From Lutibacter sp. (GTDB lineage Bacteria > Bacteroidota > Bacteroidia > Flavobacteriales > Flavobacteriaceae): a stretch of DNA of 46,118 nucleotides. Both the position numbers and the translations under genes were made by a program. The stretch is taken from assembly GCF_021647475.1 (NCBI RefSeq), contig NZ_JAKIUR010000021.1:1-46118 (forward strand), in the 5' to 3' direction. Below, in pieces: positions 32,694 to 42,898 of this stretch. Position 1 is the stretch's first letter; every line of letters starts with the position of its first letter. The notes under the pieces are model-generated. The model worked only from the letters and a program-made list of their open reading frames with translations. It ran no database searches and was not told the origin of the DNA.

Positions 32694-32734
32694 CTGAGTT
32701 ATTTTTAAAATAACACACTTTATTTAAGTATCTT

Positions 32735-33310
32735 TTAGACTAAACCTGTAAAACCCAAGAAAGCAAGTGATAAAAGACCCGCCACTAATAAATTAATTGG
32801 AACTCCTTTCATTCCTTTTGGGATGTTTGCAAGCTCTAAATGTTCTTTAATACTTGCAAATAAAATTAGAGCTAAAGCAAAACCGAGTGAATTAGCCATA
32901 GCAAAAAATGTTGCTTTTAATAAACTTCCATTTTCTAATCCTAATGCTAAAATTGCTACACCTAATACAGCACAATTTGTTGTAATCAATGGTAAAAATA
33001 CGCCCAGAGCCTTATATAACGGCGGACTTACTTTTTTTAACATAATTTCAACCATTTGAACCAAAGCCGCAATAACTAAAATAAATGAAATTGTTTTTAA
33101 ATAATCTAATCCTGCCGGAACCAAAATATATTGATATAGCAAATAGGTAACTATGGTAGCAATTGTCATGACAAACAAAACGGCACCAGACATTCCTATT
33201 GAGGTTGAAACTTTATTAGAAACACCTAAAAATGGACAAATTCCTAAAAATTGAGATAAAACAATGTTATTTACAAAAACTGCGGCTATAAGTATTACAA
33301 TATATTCCAT
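32735..33310 (-). CDS. rnfA: Rnf complex membrane subunit RnfA
   Basis: This 191-residue protein has six membrane segments and belongs to the RnfA/NqrE family. The conserved start VNNIVLSQFLGICPFLGVS contains one of the membrane cysteines, and TTNCAVLGVAILAL holds the second, half of the transmembrane Fe-S site shared with RnfE. It is the last gene of the rnf operon, overlapping rnfE by one base. The complex couples ferredoxin and NAD+ to an ion gradient. Confidence 0.95.
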   Translation of the reverse strand: MEYIVILIAAVFVNNIVLSQFLGICPFLGVSNKVSTSIGMSGAVLFVMTIATIVTYLLYQYILVPAGLDYLKTISFILVIAALVQMVEIMLKKVSPPLYKALGVFLPLITTNCAVLGVAILALGLENGSLLKATFFAMANSLGFALALILFASIKEHLELANIPKGMKGVPINLLVAGLLSLAFLGFTGLV

Positions 33311-33918
33311 TATCCTGTTATTTTAGAAGTTAGTTTATTAAATATAACGGTTAAATACGCTAAAGCAATAAAAGCTCCGGGAGGCAAAATAAAAATAATA
33401 AAAGTATTTGCGTTTTCAGAAGTTAATTTAAAATCAAATACACTTCCATTACCTAATAATTCACGTGTTGCACCTAAAATTGTCAATGCAATTACAAATC
33501 CTAATCCCATTCCAAAAGCATCAATGATGGAAGAAAAAACATCATTTTTTGATGCAAACGCTTCGGCTCTTCCTAAAATTATACAGTTTACAACAATTAA
33601 AGGAATAAAAATCCCTAATTGCTCATACAAAAAAGGAACAAATGCTTCTAATACCATTTCTACAACTGTTACAAATGTGGCTATAATAATGATAAAAGCA
33701 GGAATACGAACTTTACTTGGTATTTGGTTTTTTACGAGTGAAACAACAATGTTTGACATTACCAAAACAAACAAGGTTGCCACCCCCATTCCAAAACCAT
33801 TAAATGCTGATGTTGTAACACCCAACGTTGGACACATACCTAATAACAGTACAAAAGTTGGATTTTCTTTTACAATTCCTTTTATAAAATTTTCCTTTTG
33901 ATTTATTTTACTGACCAT
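33310..33918 (-). CDS. rnfE: Rnf complex membrane subunit RnfE
   Basis: This 202-residue protein with six membrane segments belongs to the RnfE/NqrD family. The two membrane cysteine motifs are LLGMCPTLGVTTSAF and LIVVNCIILGRAEAFA. It pairs with RnfA to hold the membrane iron-sulfur cluster. It lies 20 bases after rnfG and overlaps rnfA by one base. Confidence 0.95.
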   Translation of the reverse strand: MVSKINQKENFIKGIVKENPTFVLLLGMCPTLGVTTSAFNGFGMGVATLFVLVMSNIVVSLVKNQIPSKVRIPAFIIIIATFVTVVEMVLEAFVPFLYEQLGIFIPLIVVNCIILGRAEAFASKNDVFSSIIDAFGMGLGFVIALTILGATRELLGNGSVFDFKLTSENANTFIIFILPPGAFIALAYLTVIFNKLTSKITG

Positions 33919-33938
33919 AATTTTTGATTTTTAGGTAC

Positions 33939-34520
33939 TTAAATAGAATCTATAGTTTTCACAAATTCATCATAAGCTATTTGAACAGATTCAGCAAATG
34001 CTCTTGAACTAATGGTTGCACCTGTTAAAGCATCAATATCACCGCCGTCCTTTTTTACTTTTAATTTATAGGTAGATGGATTTTTGCCTCTGAATTGCTT
34101 TAAAAATTTTTCTTTTGTCATTTTTGTTCCTAAACCAGGTGTTTCCTTCTGATCTAATATTTGGATATCTTGTATATCTCCATTCGGTTTAAAACCAATC
34201 ATTAATTTCACTAAGCCATTAAATCCTTTTTCTGAGGAACCCGTTACAGCGATCCCTACTTTATTCTTATTTGCATACGCCGTATAAATTTCAATACTAT
34301 CTTTAACTTTTTCCGATTTAACCCTTTTTACATTTTCAACTGGATTATTATCAAACTTGGGCAATACTATTTTTAATGCATTAACCTTTTTTTGCAATCG
34401 GGCTTTCGCTTTTGGTGCCATAGTTAAATCGTTAACATACCCTAATAAAAATCCTGAAACAACAGTAATTACCAAAAGTGATATCACCATATTAAAAAAT
34501 GTATCTTTCTTTTTACCCAT
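33939..34520 (-). CDS. rnfG: Rnf complex FMN-binding subunit RnfG
   Basis: This 193-residue protein has one N-terminal membrane segment (about 10-28) and a periplasmic FMN-binding domain. The ApbE flavinylation motif DALTGAT is present, so T169 should carry covalent FMN. The sequence KETPGLGTKMT is also typical. The gene lies 2 bases after rnfD. An apbE gene is not in the window. Confidence 0.93.
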   Translation of the reverse strand: MGKKKDTFFNMVISLLVITVVSGFLLGYVNDLTMAPKAKARLQKKVNALKIVLPKFDNNPVENVKRVKSEKVKDSIEIYTAYANKNKVGIAVTGSSEKGFNGLVKLMIGFKPNGDIQDIQILDQKETPGLGTKMTKEKFLKQFRGKNPSTYKLKVKKDGGDIDALTGATISSRAFAESVQIAYDEFVKTIDSI

Positions 34521-34522
34521 AA

Positions 34523-35533
34523 TTATAAAATTTTAGATTTAATTTCTGAGCCAAATCGTCTTGGTTTGAAATAAGTATTTATTAAAGGAACAAATGCGTT
34601 CATTATTAATATTGCAAAGGATACACCTTCAGGATATGCACCAAAAAGCCTAATAACTACAGTAATTACGCCTATTCCTATTGCAAAAACAATCATCCCT
34701 TTTTTAGTTATAGGGCTTGTAACTAAGTCAGTTGCCATATAAAAAGCACCTAAAATAGCTCCTCCTGATAACAATTGAATTAAGGGGTTTGCATATTGTT
34801 CAGGATTTATTAGCCAAAAAACACCAGTCATTATAGTAATTGTAGCTAACATTATTATTGGAATATACCAAGATATTACACGTTTGTATAAAAGATATGC
34901 TCCGCCAATTAATAAGGCTAATGCTGAAATTTCACCTATTGAACCTCCTGTAATTCCTAACAACATATCCAAAGTTGAAGGTATTTTAGAACTTAAATCC
35001 GTCATTGTATCTCCATACATTAATCCTTCTTTAATAATACCTAATGTTGTTGCTCCAGTAACTCCGTCAATCAATTGAGTATTATTTACAACGGCTGTTG
35101 GCCACATTGTCATTTGAACTGGAAAAGAAATTAGTAAAAAAACCCTAGCTGCTAAAGCTGGATTAAAAATATTAAAACCAAGTCCTCCAAACGACATTTT
35201 TACAACGCCAATAGCAAACAAGCTTCCAACAATAACCATCCAAATTGGCAATCCAGAGGGTAAATTAAAGGCTAATAAAATTCCCGTAATTAATGCCGAT
35301 CCATCCCAAATAGTTATATTAGTTTTTAACAAATATTTTTGTATTAAATATTCAAATAACAAGCATGAAACTACAGCTACTGCAGCAACTATAAATGCAT
35401 TAATGCCAAACACATATAATGAAACCAAAAAAGCAGGAACTAAGGCTATAACTACATCATACATTATTTTTTTTAATGATTCTTCAGAATGTATGTGTGG
35501 TGATGCTGAAATTATAATAGGTGGATTACTCAT
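34523..35533 (-). CDS. rnfD: Rnf complex membrane subunit RnfD
   Basis: This 336-residue protein has about ten membrane segments (RnfD/NqrB family). The flavinylation motif DGVTGAT puts covalent FMN on T162. The family motifs GILLAFNLPSGLPIWM, FNPALAARVFLLISFP and MATDLVTSPITKKG are visible. It is 2 bases downstream of rnfC. Polar effects of the rnfC lesion could reduce its expression. Confidence 0.95.
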   Translation of the reverse strand: MSNPPIIISASPHIHSEESLKKIMYDVVIALVPAFLVSLYVFGINAFIVAAVAVVSCLLFEYLIQKYLLKTNITIWDGSALITGILLAFNLPSGLPIWMVIVGSLFAIGVVKMSFGGLGFNIFNPALAARVFLLISFPVQMTMWPTAVVNNTQLIDGVTGATTLGIIKEGLMYGDTMTDLSSKIPSTLDMLLGITGGSIGEISALALLIGGAYLLYKRVISWYIPIIMLATITIMTGVFWLINPEQYANPLIQLLSGGAILGAFYMATDLVTSPITKKGMIVFAIGIGVITVVIRLFGAYPEGVSFAILIMNAFVPLINTYFKPRRFGSEIKSKIL

Positions 35534-35535
35534 TT

Positions 35536-36958
35536 TTAATTTTTAACTATTTCTAATTTTTTAACAATATTTTTTCCAAATCGAATATAATCTAATAATG
35601 GACGATGAGATGGGCACACATAACTGCATGAGCCACATTCAATACATGTCATAATATCTTCTGAAGAAGCTTTTTCATAAAAACCTTTTTCTGATAAATC
35701 CATCAACAAATTTGGCTCTAATCCCATAGGGCAAACAGAAACACATTTACCACAACGAATACAATTTTGCTGCTCACCTCTACTCGCTTCATCCTCAGAA
35801 ATAACTAAAATTCCAGAAGTTCCTTTAGTTACCGGAACATCGGTGTTTTTAATAGCTTTCCCCATCATTGGGCCTCCATTTACCAGTTTACGTGTTCCTT
35901 CAGGTAAACCACCAACTTCATTTACTAAATCGGTAATTGGTGTTCCTATTTTTACCCAATAGTTAGATGGATTTTTTAATTGTTTTTTGGGTTTAATTCC
36001 CCGACGCTCTGCGTCGAAATAAAAAAGGAATTTCCTATTTGATACCTCGTATGCTTGCGTCGAGGTAGTTCATTTTTTTACCAGTAACGGTAACAACTCT
36101 TTCTGTTAAAGGCACATTGTTTTGTACCGCTTGATAAATGGCGAAAATAGTTCCAACATTATGTACAATTACACCCACATCAAGTGGCAAACCATTTTTA
36201 GGAACTTCTCTTTTTAGCAACGCTTTTACCAATTGCTTTTCACCTCCTTGCGGATATTTAACTTTTAATGCTGCTACATTTATATTTTCTTCTTCTTTTG
36301 TAGCTTTTAAAAAAGCATATATTGCATTCTTTTTATTATTTTCAATTCCAATAATCACTTTGTCAACACTTAAAGCATACATTAAAATTTTAATACCAAT
36401 TACAATCTCTTTCGTTTTTTCAAGCATTAATCTGTGGTCAGCAGTTAAATAAGGTTCACATTCTACACCATTAACTACCAAACAATCAATTTTTTTATCT
36501 TTTTTTATACTCAATTTAACATGTGAAGGAAATGTAGCTCCACCCAAACCAACAATACCATAATCAGCAATTCGCTGTAAAATTTCTTTAGAAGTTAAGG
36601 TTATTTCTTCTTTTAAAGGATATTCAATCTCTTCTAAATTAGAAGGGTCTTTTACATCCGTTCTAATTACAATACATTGCTTTTTATAGCCACTAGAATC
36701 AATAATTTTATCCAATTTTGTTACCGTACCAGTTACTGGAGAATGTATATTTGAAGAAACAAGCCCGCCCGATTTGGCGATAACCTGCCCTTTTTGAACC
36801 TTCTCTTTTACTTCAACTACAATTACTGAAGGAATACCAATATGCTGTGATATAGGAATATATACCACTTTTGGTAAAGGCATTTTCTTAATTTTTTTTA
36901 AAACCGTTAACTTGTTTTCAGGAGGGTGAATACCTCCTTTGGGGAAAGTTTTAAGCAT
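35536..36958 (-). pseudogene. rnfC: rnfC interrupted by a palindromic repeat with an in-frame TAG
   Basis: RnfC is the NADH- and ferredoxin-linked subunit. The first part (36958-36035, 307 residues) has FPKGGIHPPENK, GGLVSSNIHSPVTGTV and GLGGATFPSHVKL, and runs to VVTVTGKK. A 90-base insert adds 30 codons, one of them TAG (36035-36037). After it the native frame resumes QLKNPSNYWVKIGTPITDLV and ends with two 4Fe-4S motifs, CIRCGKCVSVCP and CIECGSCSYVCP. The insert preserves frame, so only the TAG blocks a full product. Without read-through the Fe-S half is lost and the complex cannot work. It overlaps rnfB by 8 bases. Confidence 0.9.
35989..36072 (-). repeat. 84-bp palindromic interspersed repeat inserted in rnfC
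   Basis: The insert holds three palindromes. On the minus strand they are TACCTCG ... CGAGGTA (7-bp arms around a 10-base centre), the core AGGAAATTCCT and CGACGC-AGA-GCGTCG. The outer hairpins share the element CGACGC. T6 runs lie on both sides (35983-35988 and after 36072) and may be a target duplication or slippage. The GC content is higher than the surroundings. It looks like a REP- or MITE-type repeat moved by a transposase elsewhere. No second copy was seen in this window. Confidence 0.8.
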
Positions 36959-37823
36959 TGGTTTGAAGTTTTACTAATTTAACTTTTATAACTTTTTCTT
37001 TTCTTGGAGGAAAATTAGTTTCAATAATTGAATGTGTTGGACATACAAGAACGCATTTTCTACATAATGTACAAAGTACAGGGTCAATGTATGCTAAATT
37101 ATTTATCATTGTAATAGCGTCTTTTGGACACACATCTTCACATTTTGAACAACCAATACAAGCTACAGCACAAGCTTTTTTTGCAATTCCAGCCTTGTCT
37201 TCATTTAAACAGCCAACAAAAACTTTTAAATCACGTTTATTTTTAGGACGCATTTCTATAATATCTCTTGGACAAGCATCAACACAAGCACCACAAGAAG
37301 TACATTTATCCGTAATAACAACAGGTAATCCAGTTTCATTATCCATGTACATGGCATCAAACTTGCATGCATTTACACAATCTCCATCACCTAAGCAACC
37401 ATATTGGCAATCCGTTTCTCCACTAAAAATCATAGCCGAAATTGCACAAGTTCTTGGTCCTTGGTATTCTGTATTTTTTGGACGAACATCACATCCTCCT
37501 TGGCAACGTACAACAGCTACCGTAGGATCTTTTTCAGCTACTTCTTTCCCTAAAGTAGCAGCAACTAATTTCATAACAGCATTACCACCAACCGGACAAA
37601 ATAAATCGGAAATATCTTCTGTATTCACCAATTTCTCAGCAAAAGATTTACATCCAGGAGAGCCACATCCTCCACAGTTAGCTGAAGGCAATAATTCTTC
37701 AACTTCGGCAATCAAAGGGTTTTCATATACGTAAAACTTTTTAGAAACCACATACAACACTCCTGCTGCAATAAATCCTAAAGAAGCTAATAACAAAACA
37801 CTATATAAAACCGAAACTGTCAT
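36951..37823 (-). CDS. rnfB: Rnf complex ferredoxin-type subunit RnfB
   Basis: This 290-residue protein has one N-terminal membrane segment (about 4-26). A 4Fe-4S domain follows with C50-x2-C53-x4-C58-x17-C76 (LPSANCGGCGSPGC). Further cysteine motifs come next, including CGACVDACP, CIGCSKCEDVCP and CTLCRKCVLVCP, typical of the longer anaerobe-type RnfB. It accepts electrons from ferredoxin and passes them into the complex. It overlaps rnfC by 8 bases and follows the RseC-like gene by 6 bases. Confidence 0.95.
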   Translation of the reverse strand: MTVSVLYSVLLLASLGFIAAGVLYVVSKKFYVYENPLIAEVEELLPSANCGGCGSPGCKSFAEKLVNTEDISDLFCPVGGNAVMKLVAATLGKEVAEKDPTVAVVRCQGGCDVRPKNTEYQGPRTCAISAMIFSGETDCQYGCLGDGDCVNACKFDAMYMDNETGLPVVITDKCTSCGACVDACPRDIIEMRPKNKRDLKVFVGCLNEDKAGIAKKACAVACIGCSKCEDVCPKDAITMINNLAYIDPVLCTLCRKCVLVCPTHSIIETNFPPRKEKVIKVKLVKLQTNA

Positions 37824-37829
37824 TCTTAA

Positions 37830-38279
37830 TTAATTTTTTAATATTGAAATCTTGAATATTTTTTCTAACGGTTTTTTCATTAAGTAAATTACAAAATAAT
37901 AGGGTATTAAAACCAAAATGGATAACAAACCCGCAATCCATTCTTTTAAAAAGAGTAATGCTAGTATCAATGTAAAAAGCATCAGTATAAACGGAAAAAC
38001 ATACGCCCAAAAAACAGCTTTTAGACCTAATTCTTTTTTTAAAATAACATTAACTATTTCGTTGAGTTTATGCGAATCATTTGTATCAATAATTTCTATT
38101 TCTTTTATATTTGATTCGGATGCTCCGCAAGCACCTTTGGCATTGCAAGTTTCACAATTTGTGCTTTCTAACAACGTAACCGTAACAGCACTTTTTGAAA
38201 TTTTAGATATAATACCTTCATGTTTTACAAAACTATCAAGGTCAACGCTTTTAAAACTATTTAAATCAAATTTTACCAT
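37830..38279 (-). CDS. RseC/MucC-family protein (SoxR-reducing system)
   Basis: This 149-residue protein carries the RseC cysteine pattern C-x2-C-x5-C (CETCNAKGACG) after an N-terminal HEGIISKISKSAVTVTL region. Two membrane segments (about 92-112 and 115-135) follow. The family is implicated in reducing SoxR's 2Fe-2S cluster together with Rnf (Rsx) complexes in proteobacteria. It is the first gene of the rnf operon here, and its promoter match is the only one upstream of rnfBCDGEA. Confidence 0.88.
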   Translation of the reverse strand: MVKFDLNSFKSVDLDSFVKHEGIISKISKSAVTVTLLESTNCETCNAKGACGASESNIKEIEIIDTNDSHKLNEIVNVILKKELGLKAVFWAYVFPFILMLFTLILALLFLKEWIAGLLSILVLIPYYFVIYLMKKPLEKIFKISILKN

Positions 38280-38309
38280 AATTGTAATTCTAACAATAGT
38301 TTAATTCAA

Positions 38310-38317
38310 CAAAATTA
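38310..38317 (-). promoter_or_regulatory. -7 promoter element of the rseC-rnf operon
   Basis: The minus strand reads TAATTTTG followed by TT, a perfect match to TAnnTTTG, 31 bases before the start codon. The 247-base divergent region to dnaE (38280-38526) shows no gene and no clear dnaE promoter. Confidence 0.55.
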
Positions 38318-38526
38318 ACGATTATTGAATTCTTGAAAAATGATTTTCATTAGATTTTTATACAATTAATTTTAAGTGATTCTCATATGTGCAAATTCTA
38401 TTTAAATGCTACCTTTAAAACTTAGTGTTTTTTTATTTTGTTAATAAAATTTAAGAGATTTAAAAGCCTAGCACTTATTAAATTCATACTTTTAAAACCT
38501 CATTTTTCACACAAAATAACTGCTGC

Positions 38527-41500
38527 ATGTTTTTAATTTTTGATACTGAAACTACTGGTTTACCTAAACGATGGAATGCTCCAATAACCGATACTGACAA
38601 TTGGCCAAGGTGTATTCAAATTGCTTGGCAATTGCATGATGAACTAGGTAATATAGTGGAACATCAAGATTTTTTAATAAAACCAAACGGATTTAATATT
38701 CCTTATGATGCAGAGCAAATTCACGGTATTTCAACGCAACTAGCAGCAGAAAAAGGAGAAGAATTAGAAAAGGTTTTAGAAATTTTTAATGAAGCTATTT
38801 CAAAAGCAACTTTTATTGTCGGTCAAAATGTAAAATTTGACCTAAATATTATGGGTTGCGAATATTTTAGGACTAAAATAAGCACTTCTTTAAATAAAAT
38901 GCCAGTTTTAGATACTTGTACTGAAGTAACAGCTAGTTTATGTCAAATTTCTGGAGGTAGGTATGGAAAATTTAAACTTCCAACATTAACCGAATTACAT
39001 CAACATTTATTTAATACTCCGTTTGGAGATGCACATAATGCTACTGCCGATGTAGAAGCAACTACACGTTGTTTTTTAGAATTAATTCGTCAAAGAAAAT
39101 ATACTGCAGAACAACTTAAAACAGACTCTGATTATTTCAAAAAGTTTGAGACTAAAAATCCAACTACTATTAAAGTTGTAGGAATCAAGCATATCAACTT
39201 AAAAGAAGAAAGTGAAAAATTAAAAACTGAATCTAAGAATAATTTTAATGCCACCTCCAAAAAAATAGCATTAAGTGATGAGCTAAAAAAAGCTTCGTTT
39301 ATCCATTTACATTGTCATTCTCAATTTTCAATTCTTCAATCTACTTCCAACGTTCAACAATTGCTAAATGCAGCTATTGAATTTAATATGCCTGCTGTTG
39401 CCATTACTGATATTGGCAATATGATGAGTTCTTATTATTTTATTAGAGACGCCATTAAATATAATAGTTCAGTAGCAACTTTTAACGAATCCAAATCAGA
39501 CGAAGAAAAAGAAAAAAAACCCATAACTCCAATTGTTGGATGTGAATTTTATGTTTGTGAAGACCATTTGGATAGAACGCATAAAGATAATGGATACCAA
39601 GTAGTATTTTTAGCGAAAAACAGAAATGGCTATCATAATTTAGCAAAAATGTCATCGCTTTCTAATACCGAAGGTTTTTACTATGTACCAAGAATTGATA
39701 AAAAAATAATAGCTCAATATAAGGAAGATTTAATTGTGTTATCTGGAAATTTGCAAGGCGAAATTCCTAATAAAATTCTAAATATTGGTGAAAATCAAGC
39801 TGAAGAAGCATTATTGTGGTGGAAAGAACAATTTAGAGCTGATTTCTATTTAGAAATTATGCGTCATCAACAAGAAAATGAAAATCACGTAAATGAAGTT
39901 TTAATTCAGTTTTCAAAAAAACATCACGTTAAATTAATTGCAACTAACAATACTTTTTATACCAAACAAGAAGATGCAGAAGCACATGATATTTTATTGT
40001 GTGTAAAAGAAAATGAGAAATTTGCCACACCAATAGGAAAAGGAAGAGGCTACCGAAATGGACTTCCAAATGAAGAATATTATTTCAAATCTCAAGAGGA
40101 AATGAAAATGTTGTTTTCAGACATTCCTAAATCCATAACCAATATTAAAGAAATTACAGATCAAATTGAAATTTATAATTTACAACGTGATGTTTTACTT
40201 CCTAAGTTTACTATTCCCAATGAATTTATAAATCCAGAAGATGAAAAAGATGGAGGTGTTAGAGGTGAAAATGCATATTTAAAATACTTAACTTTTGAAG
40301 GTGCTAAAAAAAGATATGGTGATACTTTAGATAAAGAAACACAAGAGCGGTTAGATTTTGAGTTGTCAATTATTGAAATGACTGGTTATCCTGGTTATTT
40401 TTTAATTGTTTGGGATTTTATTTTAGAAGCACGAAAAATGGGAGTTTCCGTTGGTCCTGGTCGGGGTTCTGCTGCGGGTTCAGTAGTTGCTTACTGTTTA
40501 TGGATTACTAATATTGACCCAATTAAATACAATCTCCTTTTTGAACGTTTTTTAAATCCTGATCGTGTATCATTACCCGATATTGATATAGATTTTGATG
40601 ATGAAGGAAGACAAAAAGTATTAGATTTTGTAATTGAAAAGTATGGAGCCAATCAAGTTGCACAAATTGTAACTTACGGTACAATGGCTGCCAAATCTTC
40701 TATTAGAGATACTGCCAGAGCTTTAGATTTACCACTTTCTGATGCCGATAGAATTGCAAAACTTGTTCCAAATATTAAACTGAAAAACATATTTGGAGAC
40801 GATGAAGAAAGCAAAGCAAAAATAAAAGAACTACGCAAAGAAGATTATGATTGTGTAACCGAACTTATTAGATTATCAGAAGGTGATGACTTAGAAGCTC
40901 GTACCATAAATCAAGCTTACAATTTAGAAGGCACAGTTAGAAATACTGGAATTCATGCTTGTGGAGTAATAATTACTCCTGAAGACATTACCAATTTAAT
41001 TCCAGTAGGTAAAGCTAAAGATTCAGACATGTATGTTACACAATATGATAACAGCGTGGTTGAAAGTGCAGGATTACTTAAAATGGACTTTTTAGGATTA
41101 AAAACATTAACCCTAATAAAAGACACCATTAAAATTATAAAAGCAATTCATGGCAAAGAGTTAATTCCTGATGATTTTCCTTTGGATGATTTTAAAACCT
41201 TTGAGTTGTTTCAAAAAGGGGAAACAGTTGGTGTTTTTCAGTATGAATCTCTAGGAATGCAAAAACATTTAAAAGCATTAAAACCTACAGAATTTGCAGA
41301 TTTAATTGCTATGAATGCACTGTATCGTCCAGGTCCAATGGAATACATTCCGCTTTTTATTATGCGTAAACACGGGAAAGAAGCTATTGAATACGATTTG
41401 CCAGAAATGGAAGAGTATTTAAAAGAAACTTATGGCGTTACGGTTTATCAGGAGCAAGTAATGTTGCTGTCCCAAAAAATAGCAAATTTCACCAAAGGTG

Positions 41501-42885
41501 AAGCAGATCAATTGCGAAAAGCAATGGGGAAAAAGATTTTTGCTTTACTTCAAGAACTAAAACCTAAGTTTCTAAAAGGAGGTATTGCAAATAATCATCC
41601 TAAAGAAATTTTAGAGAAAATTTGGAGGGATTGGGAAGCTTTTGCAGCTTATGCATTTAACAAATCGCACTCTACGTGTTACGCTTATATTGCCTACCAA
41701 ACCGCTTATTTAAAAGCATATTATCCTGCGGAATTTATGGCTGCAGTACTTTCAAATAATATGAATGATATTAAGCAGGTTACCTTTTTTATGGAAGAAT
41801 GCAAGCGTGCCGGAATAGCAGTTTTAGGACCCGACATTAATGAATCGTACTATAAATTTGCCGTTAACCAGCAAGGTGCAATTCGCTTTGGAATGGGAGC
41901 TATAAAAGGCGTTGGTGCCAATGCCGTAGCTGCAATTGTTGAAGAACGAAAGAAAAATGGCAACTACAATTCCATTTTCGATTTAACTAAAAGAGTTGAT
42001 TTACGCACGGTTACTAAAAGAGCCATTGACGGATTGGTTTTGGCTGGTGGGCTTGATTCCTTTACGCCAACTAATAGAGCTCAATATTTTTTACAAGATG
42101 AACGTAACATTTCATTTATAGAAAAGGCAATTAGATTTGGGAATAAATATCAGGATAATAAAAATTCTTCTCAGGTTTCATTATTTGGAGAAACTTCTGA
42201 AATTCAATTCCCAGAACCTGAAATTCCATTTTGTGAAAATTGGGGAATAATGGAAAAGTTATCTAAAGAGAAAGAAGTAATTGGTATTTATATTTCTGGT
42301 CATCCTTTAGACAATTTTAAAACGGAAATGGAAACCTATTGTAAAACACCACTTTCAGAATTTGAAAATTTGGACGCTTTACTTAATAAAGATGCATCAG
42401 TTGGGGGTATTGTTTCTAGTGTTGAACACCGAACCAATCAAAAAGGAAATGGCTGGGCAATGTTTACTTTAGAAGATTATTCCGGATCTTATCAATTTAG
42501 AATTTTTGGTGAAGAGTATCTAAAATTTAGACATTTTTTAGTAATGAATTCTTTTTTATATCTAAAAATTAGTTGTCGTCAAAGCTGGAATAAAACCGAT
42601 GTTAGATTGTCTTATACTAACATTCAATTGCTAGCAGATATTTTGGAAAAATTTTCTAAAAAATTAACTATCAACTTATTAAATAATGATGTAACTAAGA
42701 AAAATATTAAAAAGATAAATGAAGTTTTAAAAAATTACGAAGGCAAAAAACCAATACAATTTACTATTTTTGAGCCCAAAGAAAATTTAAAGCTGACCAT
42801 GCCAAGCAGAAGTTTTAAAGTGAATATTTCTAACGAATTATTAGAGAAATTAAAAAAAGAACAAATTCATTTTAAACTTAATTAA
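38527..42885 (+). CDS. dnaE: DNA polymerase III alpha subunit with N-terminal DnaQ-like exonuclease
   Basis: This 1,452-residue replicative polymerase opens with a 3'-5' exonuclease domain (about 1-200: FDTETTGLPKRWN, GQNVKFDLNIMG, HNATADVEAT). The PHP domain follows (IHLHCHSQFSILQ). The polymerase core has GRGSAAGSVVAYC and the catalytic PDIDIDFDD, then HACGVIITPED and KMDFLGLKTLTLIKD, with FNKSHSTCYAYIAYQTAYL. The end has a helix-hairpin-helix and an OB fold (KGNGWAMFTLEDYSGSYQF). Fusion of exonuclease and polymerase gives proofreading in one chain, a layout I recall for flavobacterial DnaE. No intein is present. Confidence 0.95.
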   Translation: MFLIFDTETTGLPKRWNAPITDTDNWPRCIQIAWQLHDELGNIVEHQDFLIKPNGFNIPYDAEQIHGISTQLAAEKGEELEKVLEIFNEAISKATFIVGQNVKFDLNIMGCEYFRTKISTSLNKMPVLDTCTEVTASLCQISGGRYGKFKLPTLTELHQHLFNTPFGDAHNATADVEATTRCFLELIRQRKYTAEQLKTDSDYFKKFETKNPTTIKVVGIKHINLKEESEKLKTESKNNFNATSKKIALSDELKKASFIHLHCHSQFSILQSTSNVQQLLNAAIEFNMPAVAITDIGNMMSSYYFIRDAIKYNSSVATFNESKSDEEKEKKPITPIVGCEFYVCEDHLDRTHKDNGYQVVFLAKNRNGYHNLAKMSSLSNTEGFYYVPRIDKKIIAQYKEDLIVLSGNLQGEIPNKILNIGENQAEEALLWWKEQFRADFYLEIMRHQQENENHVNEVLIQFSKKHHVKLIATNNTFYTKQEDAEAHDILLCVKENEKFATPIGKGRGYRNGLPNEEYYFKSQEEMKMLFSDIPKSITNIKEITDQIEIYNLQRDVLLPKFTIPNEFINPEDEKDGGVRGENAYLKYLTFEGAKKRYGDTLDKETQERLDFELSIIEMTGYPGYFLIVWDFILEARKMGVSVGPGRGSAAGSVVAYCLWITNIDPIKYNLLFERFLNPDRVSLPDIDIDFDDEGRQKVLDFVIEKYGANQVAQIVTYGTMAAKSSIRDTARALDLPLSDADRIAKLVPNIKLKNIFGDDEESKAKIKELRKEDYDCVTELIRLSEGDDLEARTINQAYNLEGTVRNTGIHACGVIITPEDITNLIPVGKAKDSDMYVTQYDNSVVESAGLLKMDFLGLKTLTLIKDTIKIIKAIHGKELIPDDFPLDDFKTFELFQKGETVGVFQYESLGMQKHLKALKPTEFADLIAMNALYRPGPMEYIPLFIMRKHGKEAIEYDLPEMEEYLKETYGVTVYQEQVMLLSQKIANFTKGEADQLRKAMGKKIFALLQELKPKFLKGGIANNHPKEILEKIWRDWEAFAAYAFNKSHSTCYAYIAYQTAYLKAYYPAEFMAAVLSNNMNDIKQVTFFMEECKRAGIAVLGPDINESYYKFAVNQQGAIRFGMGAIKGVGANAVAAIVEERKKNGNYNSIFDLTKRVDLRTVTKRAIDGLVLAGGLDSFTPTNRAQYFLQDERNISFIEKAIRFGNKYQDNKNSSQVSLFGETSEIQFPEPEIPFCENWGIMEKLSKEKEVIGIYISGHPLDNFKTEMETYCKTPLSEFENLDALLNKDASVGGIVSSVEHRTNQKGNGWAMFTLEDYSGSYQFRIFGEEYLKFRHFLVMNSFLYLKISCRQSWNKTDVRLSYTNIQLLADILEKFSKKLTINLLNNDVTKKNIKKINEVLKNYEGKKPIQFTIFEPKENLKLTMPSRSFKVNISNELLEKLKKEQIHFKLN

Positions 42886-42898
42886 TTTCCTCAAATTG

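Noticed and set aside
35536..36958. Reassigned TAG codon, suggested by internal TAGs in rnfC and the IS630 transposase
   Set aside because: Both cases are better explained by a recent insertion and a point mutation; no suppressor tRNA is seen, and most other genes look intact with normal stops.
36138..37734. Plus-strand frames opposite rnfC and rnfB
   Set aside because: They arise from the codon pattern of the conserved minus-strand genes; the protein sequences look like reverse-complement translations.
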